A DNA stretch of 14,414 bases from Microcaldota archaeon (GTDB lineage Archaea > Micrarchaeota > Micrarchaeia > Anstonellales > Bilamarchaeaceae): the NCBI GenBank assembly GCA_016180665.1, contig JACPAS010000017.1, forward strand, positions 1-14,414. The letters run 5' to 3'. Shown piece by piece: positions 1-6,848 of this stretch. Within the stretch, counting starts at the first letter, position 1, and each line of letters opens with the position of its first letter. The notes beneath the pieces were generated by a model. The model was not told the DNA's origin. It saw nothing but the letters and a program-made list of their open reading frames with translations, and made no database searches. Both the position numbers and the translations under genes were made by a program.

Positions 1-2
1 AT

Positions 3-392
3 ATTAGGCATGAAGTTAATAGAAGATTGGATGACTGCATTAGAGATCTAATTCGTAATTCAAATGTTCCCGAAGAAGTGAAAATTTATGCCGGGAGGAA
101 AATTATACAAGAAATGATTGATTATGAAGTTGGATTTTTCAGAGGCAGGCTGTTGAAAATGGCTGCTCTAAAAAGTTTAAGGGAACTTGCTAAAGAACGC
201 TATACGCCAGATGAAGTAAAAAAAGCTGCAGCAGAGATTAGTGGTTTTAAAAACAGGTTTAGAATAGCTTTCAGAAGTTCAAGACCCCAAGTGCTAGATA
301 ATGAAATGAGAAGAAAGTACGATGGATTTAGGAGTACTGCAAACGAAGTAAAAGGAAGACTAGCGACAAAAGGTTTTAGGCTTACAGCTTAA
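3..392 (+). CDS. Unknown protein, 3' part of gene (5' end outside window)
   Basis: The reading frame is open from the window edge (first full codon at base 3) to the TAA at 390-392, giving about 129 residues. No ATG occurs in the visible upstream codons. A TTG at 27 could be read as a start, but the coding-like residues before it (IRHEVNRR) make a gene truncated by the window more likely. The visible part is highly charged, rich in Lys, Arg and Glu, and predicted mostly helical, with no membrane segment and only one Cys (about residue 12). I recognise no family and assign no function. It converges on the vapC gene, with only 5 bases between the two stop codons. Confidence 0.6.
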   Translation: MRHEVNRRLDDCIRDLIRNSNVPEEVKIYAGRKIIQEMIDYEVGFFRGRLLKMAALKSLRELAKERYTPDEVKKAAAEISGFKNRFRIAFRSSRPQVLDNEMRRKYDGFRSTANEVKGRLATKGFRLTA

Positions 393-397
393 AAAAA

Positions 398-793
398 TTA
401 TTTCAAATAAACTACATTTTCTAAATTCTCAAAATGAGGGTCACCACTAATTACCTTACAATTATATTTTTTCTGTTTAGCTAAAAGCAACGCATCAATT
501 AGACCAAAATCTTTTCTTGTTTTTCGCATTTCTGATTTTATTCCTGCAGCATCAATCCATTCTTCCAAAGAGATAGACCCTAAATGTGAATTGGACCTTA
601 CCGTAGAATAAACCTTAGAAAAATCAGAATTTTCTTTGATTGACCATCCTTTAAGTTCTGACAAAGTACAATAAATTGATAGAAATTCATTAGCCTTCTC
701 TTTGAATAAATTTCTGACTATTTCACCTTTTTTTGACCCTGTAAAATATTCGACCCAGGCATAAGTGTCTAAAATGTAAAGCAAAATGATCAC
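398..793 (-). CDS. vapC: PIN-domain ribonuclease toxin (VapC-like)
   Basis: A 131-residue PIN-domain protein, the usual length for VapC. PIN toxins are Mg-dependent RNases that cleave tRNA or other RNA when freed from their antitoxin. The acidic metal-binding residues are visible: D9 in ILDTYAWVEYF near the N-terminus, E46 in TLSELKGW, D100 in FGLIDALLLA and D118 in ISGDPHF. The start ATG overlaps the stop of the upstream AbrB-type antitoxin gene by 4 bases (ATGA arrangement), so the two are translationally coupled. A run of T on the coding strand just past the stop (bases 391-397) could end transcription. The family call is firm, but the RNA target cannot be read from the sequence. Confidence 0.88.
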   Translation of the reverse strand: MIILLYILDTYAWVEYFTGSKKGEIVRNLFKEKANEFLSIYCTLSELKGWSIKENSDFSKVYSTVRSNSHLGSISLEEWIDAAGIKSEMRKTRKDFGLIDALLLAKQKKYNCKVISGDPHFENLENVVYLK

Positions 794-996
794 CAGATAT
801 CTTCGTGTTTGTCTTTATCTCTTTTGAACGGTTTTTTACCTTTAAAAATTCCGAATGAGTCGATTCTCTCGCATTTATTTATTTCTGCATCTATCGATTG
901 CCCTTCTTCTAGATCCAGTTCTTTAACCTTTTCTGCGGGAATGATAAACGCAAATGAATTCCCCCATTTCTTTATTTCTGCATGTACTGTTGACAT
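790..996 (-). CDS. vapB: AbrB/SpoVT-type antitoxin (VapB-like)
   Basis: A 68-residue protein starting MSTVHAEIKKWGNSFAFIIP, the swapped-hairpin AbrB/MazE DNA-binding fold of many VapB antitoxins. The WGNS..F.IP motif and the following KELDLEEGQ turn are typical. The C-terminal tail (GIFKGKKPF ... HEDIW) is the disordered segment that normally wraps the PIN toxin. A longer reading could begin at a TTG (1014). I chose the ATG at 996 because a TTTAAAAA box (about 1019-1027) lies 25 bases upstream, which fits a leaderless archaeal transcript. The protein should neutralise VapC and autorepress the pair's promoter, which is a family inference. Confidence 0.85.
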   Translation of the reverse strand: MSTVHAEIKKWGNSFAFIIPAEKVKELDLEEGQSIDAEINKCERIDSFGIFKGKKPFKRDKDKHEDIW

Positions 997-1014
997 AAGA
1001 AGATTTAATATCAA

Positions 1015-1144
1015 AGAGTTTTTAAATGAGACTTTTTTGTATCACTTAATTCTTAATTTCAGGTAAGTGGTTTTTTATAGATATACGACCTCCCGTTCGA
1101 TAAAAACCAGTTAAACATTTAAACTCAATTACTGTACCACATTT
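1015..1144. promoter_or_regulatory. Divergent promoter region between vapBC and YHYH lipoprotein gene
   Basis: The minus-strand TATA-like box (ATTTAAAAA, about 1019-1027) serves vapB. The plus-strand box (ATTTAAAC, 1117-1124) lies about 25 bases before the ATG at 1145. Both spacings predict leaderless mRNAs. The middle (about 1035-1110) is AT-rich with a few T runs, and no other gene is visible there. Confidence 0.5.
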
Positions 1145-2002
1145 ATGAAAAAATACTTTGTAATTTTTGCAATTTTGATGCTACTTCTTGGATGCAGTTC
1201 CTCTGCAGAAAAGAAAGACCAAGCTGTGGAAAAAACCGTAGCTAAAGAAAAGAATGAAACGCTAGAAGTGGTGGAAAAAACAGCCACCAATAATGTTGGA
1301 TCTTTTTATGAGAATGAATCGGATTTTCTTGAAGAGGAAAAACAGGATACACCAAAGGTTGAAGAAATCGTTGAACAGAAACCTGAGACCACGCCAGAAC
1401 TATTTTCTAAGAATGTAAAGGTAACTTCAGACTTAGATTATATCTATGTTGAAAGTAACGGGATGCCCCCTCATGAAACTGGAGAGTTTCCAAATCCAGC
1501 CAATCCAAATACAATAAAACAACAGAATTACAAATTTAAATTCGCACTAAAGCCGGTTTTAGCTAGTAAAAATACAAAACTGCCCATGGGACCAGTTGGA
1601 ATTGCATTTAATGGCGTACCTATCTACAATCCGTACAATGCTGAAGGTGCAGATGCAGTAAAAGCTGAGATTTTTGATCAGTGTGAAGGCCACCCGGATC
1701 CACAAGGCAGATACCACTATCATCAGTTATCTGATTGCATAGAAGGAAGTAAAGAAAAAATACACACAGCGATTGGACTTTCTTTTGATGGATTTGTGAT
1801 TTACGGTTTAACTGATTCATCAGACTTGGACGAATGCAATGGGCACGCGGATAAAGAAAGAGGATATCATTACCATGCTACAACTACTTTCCCGTACATA
1901 ATGGGCTGTTATAGCGGTGTTCCAGAAGCATCTGATTTTGATCAGAATACTGGCAAGCTTCCCCCGCCACCTCAGAATGGAAACTCCCCACCGCCTAGAT
2001 AA
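1145..2002 (+). CDS. YHYH-domain lipoprotein
   Basis: A 285-residue exported protein. Residues 1-17 form a lipoprotein signal ending in a lipobox (LLLGC, Cys17), followed by a Ser/Lys/Glu-rich linker to about residue 85. The YHYH domain spans about 90-260: GIAFNGVPIYNPYN (about 152-165), then DQCEGHPDPQGRYHYHQL (178-195), then a second His cluster with DECNGHADKERGYHYHAT (229-246). The paired YHYH motifs and conserved Cys180, Cys198, Cys231 and Cys255 look like a metal-binding or disulfide-stabilised fold. The family function is not established to my knowledge. The C-terminus is a Pro-rich tail. A TATA-like box 25 bases before the ATG supports this start and a leaderless mRNA. It is followed by two more genes for exported proteins. 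Confidence 0.85.
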   Translation: MKKYFVIFAILMLLLGCSSSAEKKDQAVEKTVAKEKNETLEVVEKTATNNVGSFYENESDFLEEEKQDTPKVEEIVEQKPETTPELFSKNVKVTSDLDYIYVESNGMPPHETGEFPNPANPNTIKQQNYKFKFALKPVLASKNTKLPMGPVGIAFNGVPIYNPYNAEGADAVKAEIFDQCEGHPDPQGRYHYHQLSDCIEGSKEKIHTAIGLSFDGFVIYGLTDSSDLDECNGHADKERGYHYHATTTFPYIMGCYSGVPEASDFDQNTGKLPPPPQNGNSPPPR

Positions 2003-2033
2003 ACTATTAAAATCTAATTGCAGTATTCAGCCT

Positions 2034-2339
2034 ATGAAAGTAGCTCTTTTAGGAATTTTATTGATAATTTTATTCGCAGGGTGTACGCAAATGGCAGACA
2101 AAAAAGAAACGATTAAAGGACAGTATTTGGAAGGCAAGCTTGGGCCATATGTTAATGGGATTTTACTGGACCAGGATTTCCAGGAGCAGTATAGGGGAAA
2201 AACAGTCGAAGTTATTGGAACTGCTTACATTGATGATTCTTTTGAAGAAGGGATGAACGAGAAAGGAGAATATGTCCAAAGCACAGGCTCACCAATAAAG
2301 AGAATGAAAAATATTACTTCAATAAAAATAGTGAAATAA
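2034..2339 (+). CDS. Small lipoprotein, unknown function
   Basis: A 101-residue protein with a signal peptide MKVALLGILLIILFAGC, whose lipobox FAGC places the lipidated Cys at 17. The mature part (LEGKLGPYVNGILLD ... GKTVEVIGTAYIDD ... ITSIKIVK) alternates beta-strand-like stretches and could be a small beta-barrel such as an OB-fold, but I cannot assign a family. The frame is open upstream to 1917 and overlaps the preceding gene. I chose the ATG at 2034 because the signal peptide begins exactly there and a TATTAAAAT box (about 2005-2013) lies 25 bases upstream. It probably acts at the cell surface with its lipoprotein neighbour, by context only. Confidence 0.7.
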   Translation: MKVALLGILLIILFAGCTQMADKKETIKGQYLEGKLGPYVNGILLDQDFQEQYRGKTVEVIGTAYIDDSFEEGMNEKGEYVQSTGSPIKRMKNITSIKIVK

Positions 2340-2382
2340 TTTTGGGACAGTAGTTTTAAAAGAAAATTCGAGAATTTGTTTA

Positions 2383-3225
2383 ATGGGGTTGACATTTAAA
2401 CAGAAACTCCTTGCAACAGGAGCTCTTCTTATTGCATACTGCACCCCACTTGCGTTGTTGACTTTTAATTTTAAGCCTGAACCAGATAGAATTATTACGA
2501 TTAGTTCTCCTTTAGATGTAGGAACTGCTTTAGGGGTTTCAGTATCAAAAGAGCCTCCAAAAAAGAGGAAAACAACCCCTTTAGAAATAACTGATGAGAT
2601 GAAAGAATTTGTAGCGAAGAATTATCTATTTACACAGGATACCGTCCTAGAAGGATTGCTTCGGATTTTCTTAGATGTAAGACAAAACGGAGGAATGGGC
2701 ATAACGTACCTGGAGCATAGTAAACTGACTGATAAAAAGGCGAAGGAAAAAGAAGAAGCAATAAAAAGACCTAATGGCACGCTCTCTGCCAAAGAAGTTT
2801 TTGAAAGAAAAGAAGGAGACTGTGATGAGATAATTTATCTTTTCATGACACTCGCAAGAGAGGCAATTAGAATAAATGGGATAAAGGATGCAGAGATTTA
2901 TGGGCTATACGTAACTGAAGATCTGGATGGAACTGATTTTAAAAAAGATGATATGGCACATTTTTGTGCAAGAATGATTGTGAAGACTACAGAAAGTTTA
3001 GGATCAGTTTGCAGACCAAAAGGTGTTGTAAGTTTGATCGGTCTTTTATATCCAAATGGCTATGAAGAAGTTGATGGATTCGTCCACTTAACATTGGATC
3101 CTACATATACTGATGATTTAGGTTTTGGCCCAGGAGTTGGATTACCACATAGAAAAATGGAAGTTTATGATGATGCAAGATTAGACAAAGTCTACTGTGA
3201 GGACTGGGCGGTTTGCAGTGATTAA
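2383..3225 (+). CDS. Membrane-anchored transglutaminase-like cysteine protease/amidase
   Basis: A 280-residue protein with an N-terminal membrane anchor or signal (about residues 8-28), a short basic linker (KEPPKKRK, 57-63), then a domain with the transglutaminase-like Cys-His-Asp order: Cys147 in KEGDCDEIIYLFMTLAREA, His193 in DDMAHFCARMIV and Asp239 in VHLTLDPTYTD. Superfamily members cleave or rearrange peptide and amide bonds, so an extracytoplasmic peptidase or amidase is plausible. Spacing between the three motifs fits the fold, but the assignment rests on motif reading alone. A TTTTAAAAG box (about 2354-2362) lies 25 bases before the ATG. Its stop overlaps the stop of the convergent dehydrogenase gene. 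It is the third exported-protein gene in a row. Confidence 0.7.
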   Translation: MGLTFKQKLLATGALLIAYCTPLALLTFNFKPEPDRIITISSPLDVGTALGVSVSKEPPKKRKTTPLEITDEMKEFVAKNYLFTQDTVLEGLLRIFLDVRQNGGMGITYLEHSKLTDKKAKEKEEAIKRPNGTLSAKEVFERKEGDCDEIIYLFMTLAREAIRINGIKDAEIYGLYVTEDLDGTDFKKDDMAHFCARMIVKTTESLGSVCRPKGVVSLIGLLYPNGYEEVDGFVHLTLDPTYTDDLGFGPGVGLPHRKMEVYDDARLDKVYCEDWAVCSD

Positions 3226-4307
3226 TTTCTTTTCTCCATTGCCTTTCTTACTCTTTCCTTAGCCAGTTCTAATGCTGCTGCACGGACGTCGTGGTTTTTC
3301 ATTCGTTCTAAAACTGCTTTAGTATTGCGAACAATTCTTTCCTCAACAATTTTGAACATTTCTTGTTGAGAAAGTCCTTTCCACTCGCAATAAGAACTAA
3401 TTACCCCACCAGCATTTGCTACAAAATCTGGAATAATCAACACACCTTTTTTCATTAGTTGTTTTTCAATATCGTAGGTCATTGGAATGTTTGCTGCTTC
3501 TACAATTAATTTTGCTTTAACTGAGTTTACATTTTTTTCATGAATAACGTTCGGTCGTGCACCTGGGATCAAAACATCAACTGAAAGACCGAATAGGTCT
3601 TCTGCATGAAGAACTTTTCCATCTGCATATTTTGTAACCGTTCCTTGTTTTTCCTTTGTTTCCATAAGCTTATGGTAATCCAGGCCTTTTTCATTGTAGA
3701 TTGTGCCTTTAGAATCAGAAACAGCAACAACGGTTGCTCCTTTTTCAGTTAAGAATTTCATTGTAAATGTTCCTACGTTTCCGAATCCTTCAATTGCAAC
3801 TGTTGCTTTGGATATATCCAAACCTTTGTGAGCTGCCGCAACTAAAGTTGAATGGTAGACACCAAAACCAGTTGATCCAAGTTCATGGGGAAGGCCACCC
3901 ATTTCTAATGGCTTTCCAGTTGTTGCCTGGCGAGTTCCAATTTCTTGTGCAATTATACCCATCTCTTTTTCAGTGGTATTCATATCTGGACCACCAATAT
4001 ACAAATTAGGAACAATTGATTTTATTTTTCTTGCAAATGCACGCACGAATGCTTCCTTATGTGGTGATTTTGGATCACCTTTTATCCCGGATTTGGCACC
4101 TCCAAATGGAAGATCAGCTAATGCATTTTTCCATGTCATTGCACGTGCAAGACCTTTAACTTCATCAGTCGTAATATCCGGGACAAACCTTGTTCCGCCT
4201 TTCCCAGGACCTAGAGCAGTATTATCCACAACTACTACGCCCCACATCCCAGTTTTTTGATCATATACTTCAAAGACTATTTCTGGTCCAAATTCATCTA
4301 CGGTCAT
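3222..4307 (-). CDS. gdhA: Glu/Leu/Phe/Val-family dehydrogenase, probably glutamate dehydrogenase
   Basis: A 361-residue amino-acid dehydrogenase, interconverting glutamate and 2-oxoglutarate plus ammonia with NAD(P). The substrate domain shows GPGKGGTRF (Lys36), MTWKNALADLPFGGAKSGI (Lys60 and catalytic Lys72) and IGGPDMNT (Asp108). The first of these Lys residues is the one that holds the glutamate side chain in glutamate dehydrogenases and is absent in leucine dehydrogenases, so glutamate is favoured. The Rossmann motif is AIEGFGNVG (171-179), with the following strand ending SDSKG (Asp198). It is shorter than the roughly 415 residues of most archaeal GDHs, mainly at the N-terminus. A clear GAGGAG ribosome-binding site precedes the ATG, unlike the leaderless neighbours. 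Confidence 0.9.
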   Translation of the reverse strand: MTVDEFGPEIVFEVYDQKTGMWGVVVVDNTALGPGKGGTRFVPDITTDEVKGLARAMTWKNALADLPFGGAKSGIKGDPKSPHKEAFVRAFARKIKSIVPNLYIGGPDMNTTEKEMGIIAQEIGTRQATTGKPLEMGGLPHELGSTGFGVYHSTLVAAAHKGLDISKATVAIEGFGNVGTFTMKFLTEKGATVVAVSDSKGTIYNEKGLDYHKLMETKEKQGTVTKYADGKVLHAEDLFGLSVDVLIPGARPNVIHEKNVNSVKAKLIVEAANIPMTYDIEKQLMKKGVLIIPDFVANAGGVISSYCEWKGLSQQEMFKIVEERIVRNTKAVLERMKNHDVRAAALELAKERVRKAMEKRN

Positions 4308-4422
4308 AAATTCTCCTCTTTCTAAATTTATTAAAAGTCGTTAAGTTTAGCTTTTGTTATAAAAATTTAAAAAGGGTTTAGTTTAGGTAAGCGTTTAAAA
4401 GGTCTTATGAAAAAATAGGTGT
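4308..4422. promoter_or_regulatory. Divergent promoter region between gdhA and the DUF106 gene
   Basis: On the minus strand, a GAGGAG ribosome-binding site sits just upstream of gdhA (about 4311-4318), with a TTTTTATAAC box near 4357-4366 that would give a 5' leader of about 30 bases. On the plus strand, GTTTAAAAGG (about 4392-4401) lies about 25 bases before the DUF106 ATG, predicting little or no leader. One region therefore combines a leadered and a near-leaderless start. Confidence 0.5.
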
Positions 4423-5238
4423 ATGGATTATTCTTTTTATACGATCATGGTCACATTAGCTTCTATCATCTACTCATTTGTTATCAGGGAAGTCCAAAAC
4501 CGTTTAGGAAACCAGGAAGAAATGAAACGTTTTCAGGAAGAAACAAAAAAATTGAATGATGAATTAAAAGAAGCTAGTAAAAGAAATGACAAAAGCAAGA
4601 TGGATGAGATCAATAAGAAGCAGATGGAAATGTTTCCGAAAATGAGCAAAATGTTATTTGGTCAATTTAAAACAGTAGGAGTTGTTTTGATAGTCTTTTT
4701 TGCTTTCAGCTGGGCGGTTGGATTCTTTGACCCAACAGTAAAAGATGATGTCACTCTAGAGTTAAAAGATGATGGAAATAACTGTGATTTAGCAGCAAAT
4801 GACAAAATTTATGGAGTATGCTTCACGCCAACTGAAAATGAAGGCCCCTGGATAACACATTTAAAGATATACAACGGTGGCGATCTGATAATTGAGAATT
4901 ATGATAAATTTTTAGTTGGTAAGGGGAATTTGGAAGAAGCTTTTATTAAGCAGGGTAAAGGAGATCCTGTTGAAATTGAATTTAATAAAAAACAAATAAA
5001 CCTCAATGAACAAATAGAGATGAGAATCCAGCCGAGCAAAGGCCATAAATTTGAAATTACTTTAAATAGCGGAACTTGGTTCTACGTAGACTTGCCTTTT
5101 ACAATACCTATATTGGAAATAAAAAGAATAAACGAATCTTACTGGTGGTTTATATTTGTAGCAATAATATCCGGGCTGGTTATTTCTTTTATAATGGGAA
5201 AATTAAAGAAAAATGAAGTCAGGGTAGAACAAAAATGA
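4423..5238 (+). CDS. DUF106 (EMC3/YidC-Oxa1 superfamily) membrane protein with a large inserted domain
   Basis: A 271-residue protein related to the archaeal DUF106/Ylp1 family, thought to aid membrane-protein insertion. TM1 is about residues 5-21. It is followed by a charged coiled-coil (about 28-70) ending KMSKMLFGQFK, TM2 (about 84-102) and TM3 (about 240-258), the latter preceded by the family-like LPFTIPI segment. Between TM2 and TM3 lies about 120 residues of beta-rich sequence (104-222) with Cys121 and Cys133. In ordinary DUF106 proteins, as I know them, this loop is short. From YidC-type topology the insert should face outside. Its ATGA overlap with cmk, and the following L14e and cbf5, match the conserved archaeal cluster in which DUF106 usually follows secY/adk, which are not in this window. 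Confidence 0.85.
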   Translation: MDYSFYTIMVTLASIIYSFVIREVQNRLGNQEEMKRFQEETKKLNDELKEASKRNDKSKMDEINKKQMEMFPKMSKMLFGQFKTVGVVLIVFFAFSWAVGFFDPTVKDDVTLELKDDGNNCDLAANDKIYGVCFTPTENEGPWITHLKIYNGGDLIIENYDKFLVGKGNLEEAFIKQGKGDPVEIEFNKKQINLNEQIEMRIQPSKGHKFEITLNSGTWFYVDLPFTIPILEIKRINESYWWFIFVAIISGLVISFIMGKLKKNEVRVEQK

Positions 5239-5753
5239 TAATAACAATTTCTGGTTTAGCTGGAAGCGGTAAAGATACACTTGGGAAAGAACTTGCAGAA
5301 GAACTTGGATTCAGAAAATTATCTCCAACGTTTAAGGATTTGGCAAAAAAAGAAGGGGTTTCATTAATAGACTTTCAGAAAAAAGCTGCAACCGATTCTG
5401 ATATAGACAAAAAATTTGATAGATATCTAAAGGGAGAGTCTGCCAAACAGGATTGTGTTGTTACTACTTGGTTAGGGCCATGGATGCTTGATGCAGATTT
5501 GAGAGTTTATTTGTTTGCTCCAATGAAGGTTCGAGCTGAGAGACTTGCTAGAAGAGATAAGATTTCAATTGAAGAAGCGACTGAACATATAAAAGAACGG
5601 GAAGAACAGAATAGGAAGAGGTATTTAAAAGTTTACGGGATAGATATATATGATACAAGTAATTTTGATATTTGTTTAAACAGTGGAAAATATAGTCCGA
5701 AAGAATTATGTGAGATTATTTTGAATTTAATTAAGCTTAAGAAGAAATACTGA
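5235..5753 (+). CDS. cmk: Archaeal cytidylate kinase
   Basis: A 172-residue P-loop kinase that phosphorylates CMP/dCMP with ATP, of the short archaeal AAA-like type. The Walker A motif GLAGSGKDT is at residues 7-15. A basic lid region follows: RAERLARRDKISIEEA (about 100-115) and KEREEQNRKRYLKVYGID (about 120-137), typical of the archaeal family. The central segment DFQKKAATDSDIDKKFDR matches the nucleoside-binding part. The start ATG overlaps the DUF106 stop (ATGA). Association with DUF106, L14e and Cbf5 is the standard archaeal arrangement and supports the call. The stop codon abuts a perfect 8-bp inverted repeat. Confidence 0.92.
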   Translation: MIITISGLAGSGKDTLGKELAEELGFRKLSPTFKDLAKKEGVSLIDFQKKAATDSDIDKKFDRYLKGESAKQDCVVTTWLGPWMLDADLRVYLFAPMKVRAERLARRDKISIEEATEHIKEREEQNRKRYLKVYGIDIYDTSNFDICLNSGKYSPKELCEIILNLIKLKKKY

Positions 5754-5900
5754 AATGTGCAATGCACATTTCCATTCCTAAAAAAGGCCAATCTAAGAGA
5801 AGCCTAAGTTAATCTAGAGAGAATAGCTGCGAAGCAGCGTGATGAACGAATGTAGGTATCATTCTTAAATGTGTATAATATCTAAGAAGAGGTAATAGTT
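5753..5900 (+). promoter_or_regulatory. Structured intergenic region between cmk and L14e
   Basis: A 147-base gap inside an otherwise tight cluster. It holds a perfect hairpin AAATGTGC/GCACATTT with a 3-base loop (5753-5771), a weak AGGC/GCCT pair (5785-5788 with 5802-5805), a GCTGC-GAA-GCAGC hairpin (5826-5838) directly followed by GTGATGA (5839-5845, identical to a C-box consensus), and a GAATG/CATTC hairpin (5848-5864). Then come a TATAATAT box (about 5875-5882) and a GAGGT ribosome-binding site (5889-5893) for L14e. It may be an internal promoter with an mRNA leader structure, or a small RNA gene. Confidence 0.45.
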
Positions 5901-6077
5901 ATGGCTGTAATAGATGTTGGGAGAACTTGCATAAAAAAAGCAGGAAGAGACGCTGGAAGTGAGGTAGTTGTAACTCAGATCCTAGATCACAATTACGTTA
6001 TGGTGAAGAGTAAACTAAGAAAAGATAAAGAAAGAAAATGCGCAATTGTTCATTTAGAACCTAAAGGATCTAGTTGA
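5901..6077 (+). CDS. rpl14e: 50S ribosomal protein L14e, short form
   Basis: A 58-residue protein starting MAVIDVGRTCIKKAGRDAGS, which matches the SH3-like KOW core of archaeal L14e (pattern IEVGRVCVK.AGREAG). It continues with VVVTQILDHNYVMVK and ends KCAIVHLEPKG, the usual HLEP strand near the C-terminus. Family members in other archaea are about 75-95 residues, so this one keeps the core and lacks the tail. L14e is a component of the large ribosomal subunit in archaea and eukaryotes. A GAGGT ribosome-binding site sits 7 bases before the ATG. Only 4 bases separate its stop from cbf5, the normal archaeal neighbour. Confidence 0.92.
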   Translation: MAVIDVGRTCIKKAGRDAGSEVVVTQILDHNYVMVKSKLRKDKERKCAIVHLEPKGSS

Positions 6078-6081
6078 ATAT

Positions 6082-6774
6082 ATGAAAGAGTTGTTATCTA
6101 ATTCTGTAATCATAATAAATAAGCCATGTGGACCAATTAGCCATGAAGTAACTACTTTAGTTAAGAAAATTCTTGGTGTTAATAGAAGCGGCCATGCTGG
6201 GACACTCGATCCACAAGTTTCGGGAGTTTTGCCAGTTGCATTAGGGAGAGCTACCAAGTTACTCCAGTATTTAGCAAGTAGGGATAAAACTTATGTTTGC
6301 CTAATTAAGTTCAAGAATATTTTAAGTAAAGAAGAAATTGAAAAAGTTTTTGAAAAATTTACTGGAGAAATTACTCAAACTCCCCCAAGAATAAGTGCTG
6401 TTAAAAAAGTACCCAGAAAGAGAAGAATTTACCATATAAAAATAATTGAAGTAAACGGACGGTTTGCACTTTTTGAAGCCCGAGTTGATGCAGGAACGTA
6501 CATTAGAACTTTATGTGAAGATATTGGAAAAATGGTTGGCGGCGCAAGGATGGAGGAACTACGGAGAATTGCAGTTGGAAAAATTACTGAAAAAGAAGCA
6601 TTTACTTTACAGGATTTGACTGATGCAGTATGGCTTTGGAAAGAGAAGAACGATGAGAGCGAGTTAAGGAAAATGCTTAAACCCCCTGAAGAGTTCATCA
6701 AACTTAAGAAGATCTTTATTAAGGAGAATGCTATTCCTAATTTATTAAGTGGAGCACAGTTAATGAGACATTAA
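6082..6774 (+). CDS. cbf5: tRNA/rRNA pseudouridine synthase Cbf5/TruB, C-terminally shortened
   Basis: A 230-residue TruB-family enzyme. It isomerises uridine to pseudouridine, in archaea as the catalytic subunit of H/ACA RNPs and at tRNA U55. The N-terminal NKPCGPISHEVTTLVKKILG (13-32) and GHAGTLDPQVSGVLPVALG (38-56), with catalytic Asp43, are Cbf5-like, as is AGTYIRTLCEDIG later on. Archaeal Cbf5 is usually about 330 residues with a C-terminal PUA domain. Here the PUA begins (KKIFIKENAIPNLLSGAQL) but the frame stops after MRH. A -1 frame reading continues to 6848 with PUA-like sequence, so a frameshift, an assembly error or a natural truncation are all possible. It follows L14e by 4 bases. 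Confidence 0.88.
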   Translation: MKELLSNSVIIINKPCGPISHEVTTLVKKILGVNRSGHAGTLDPQVSGVLPVALGRATKLLQYLASRDKTYVCLIKFKNILSKEEIEKVFEKFTGEITQTPPRISAVKKVPRKRRIYHIKIIEVNGRFALFEARVDAGTYIRTLCEDIGKMVGGARMEELRRIAVGKITEKEAFTLQDLTDAVWLWKEKNDESELRKMLKPPEEFIKLKKIFIKENAIPNLLSGAQLMRH

Positions 6775-6848
6775 TTTCTTCTAAAGAGTTTAAAGGGAAA
6801 ACGCATGGACAGGCAGTTAAGATTGAGAGGATTCATATTAAGAGATAG
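6759..6848 (+). pseudogene. Possible frameshifted C-terminal remainder of cbf5
   Basis: Reading one base back from the cbf5 frame at about 6759 gives an open stretch to TAG at 6846-6848. It includes EFKGKTHGQAVKIERIHIKR, which resembles the G.AVK.ERV strand near the C-terminus of Cbf5 PUA domains. If joined, the protein would be about 252 residues, still shorter than usual. It would overlap the end of the convergent thiI by 11 bases. The resemblance is by eye and short, so confidence is low. Confidence 0.35.

Noticed and set aside
809..1066. 85-codon plus-strand open frame over the antitoxin gene
   Set aside because: It is antisense to the recognisable AbrB-type antitoxin and lacks a promoter or ribosome-binding site.
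1917..2033. N-terminal extension of the small lipoprotein
   Set aside because: It overlaps the YHYH gene out of frame, and the signal peptide and TATA spacing both point to the ATG at 2034.
5839..5880. Complete C/D box sRNA starting at GTGATGA
   Set aside because: The C box matches, but no CTGA follows before the L14e promoter, so no full C/D unit can be drawn. The region is kept only as a structured leader.
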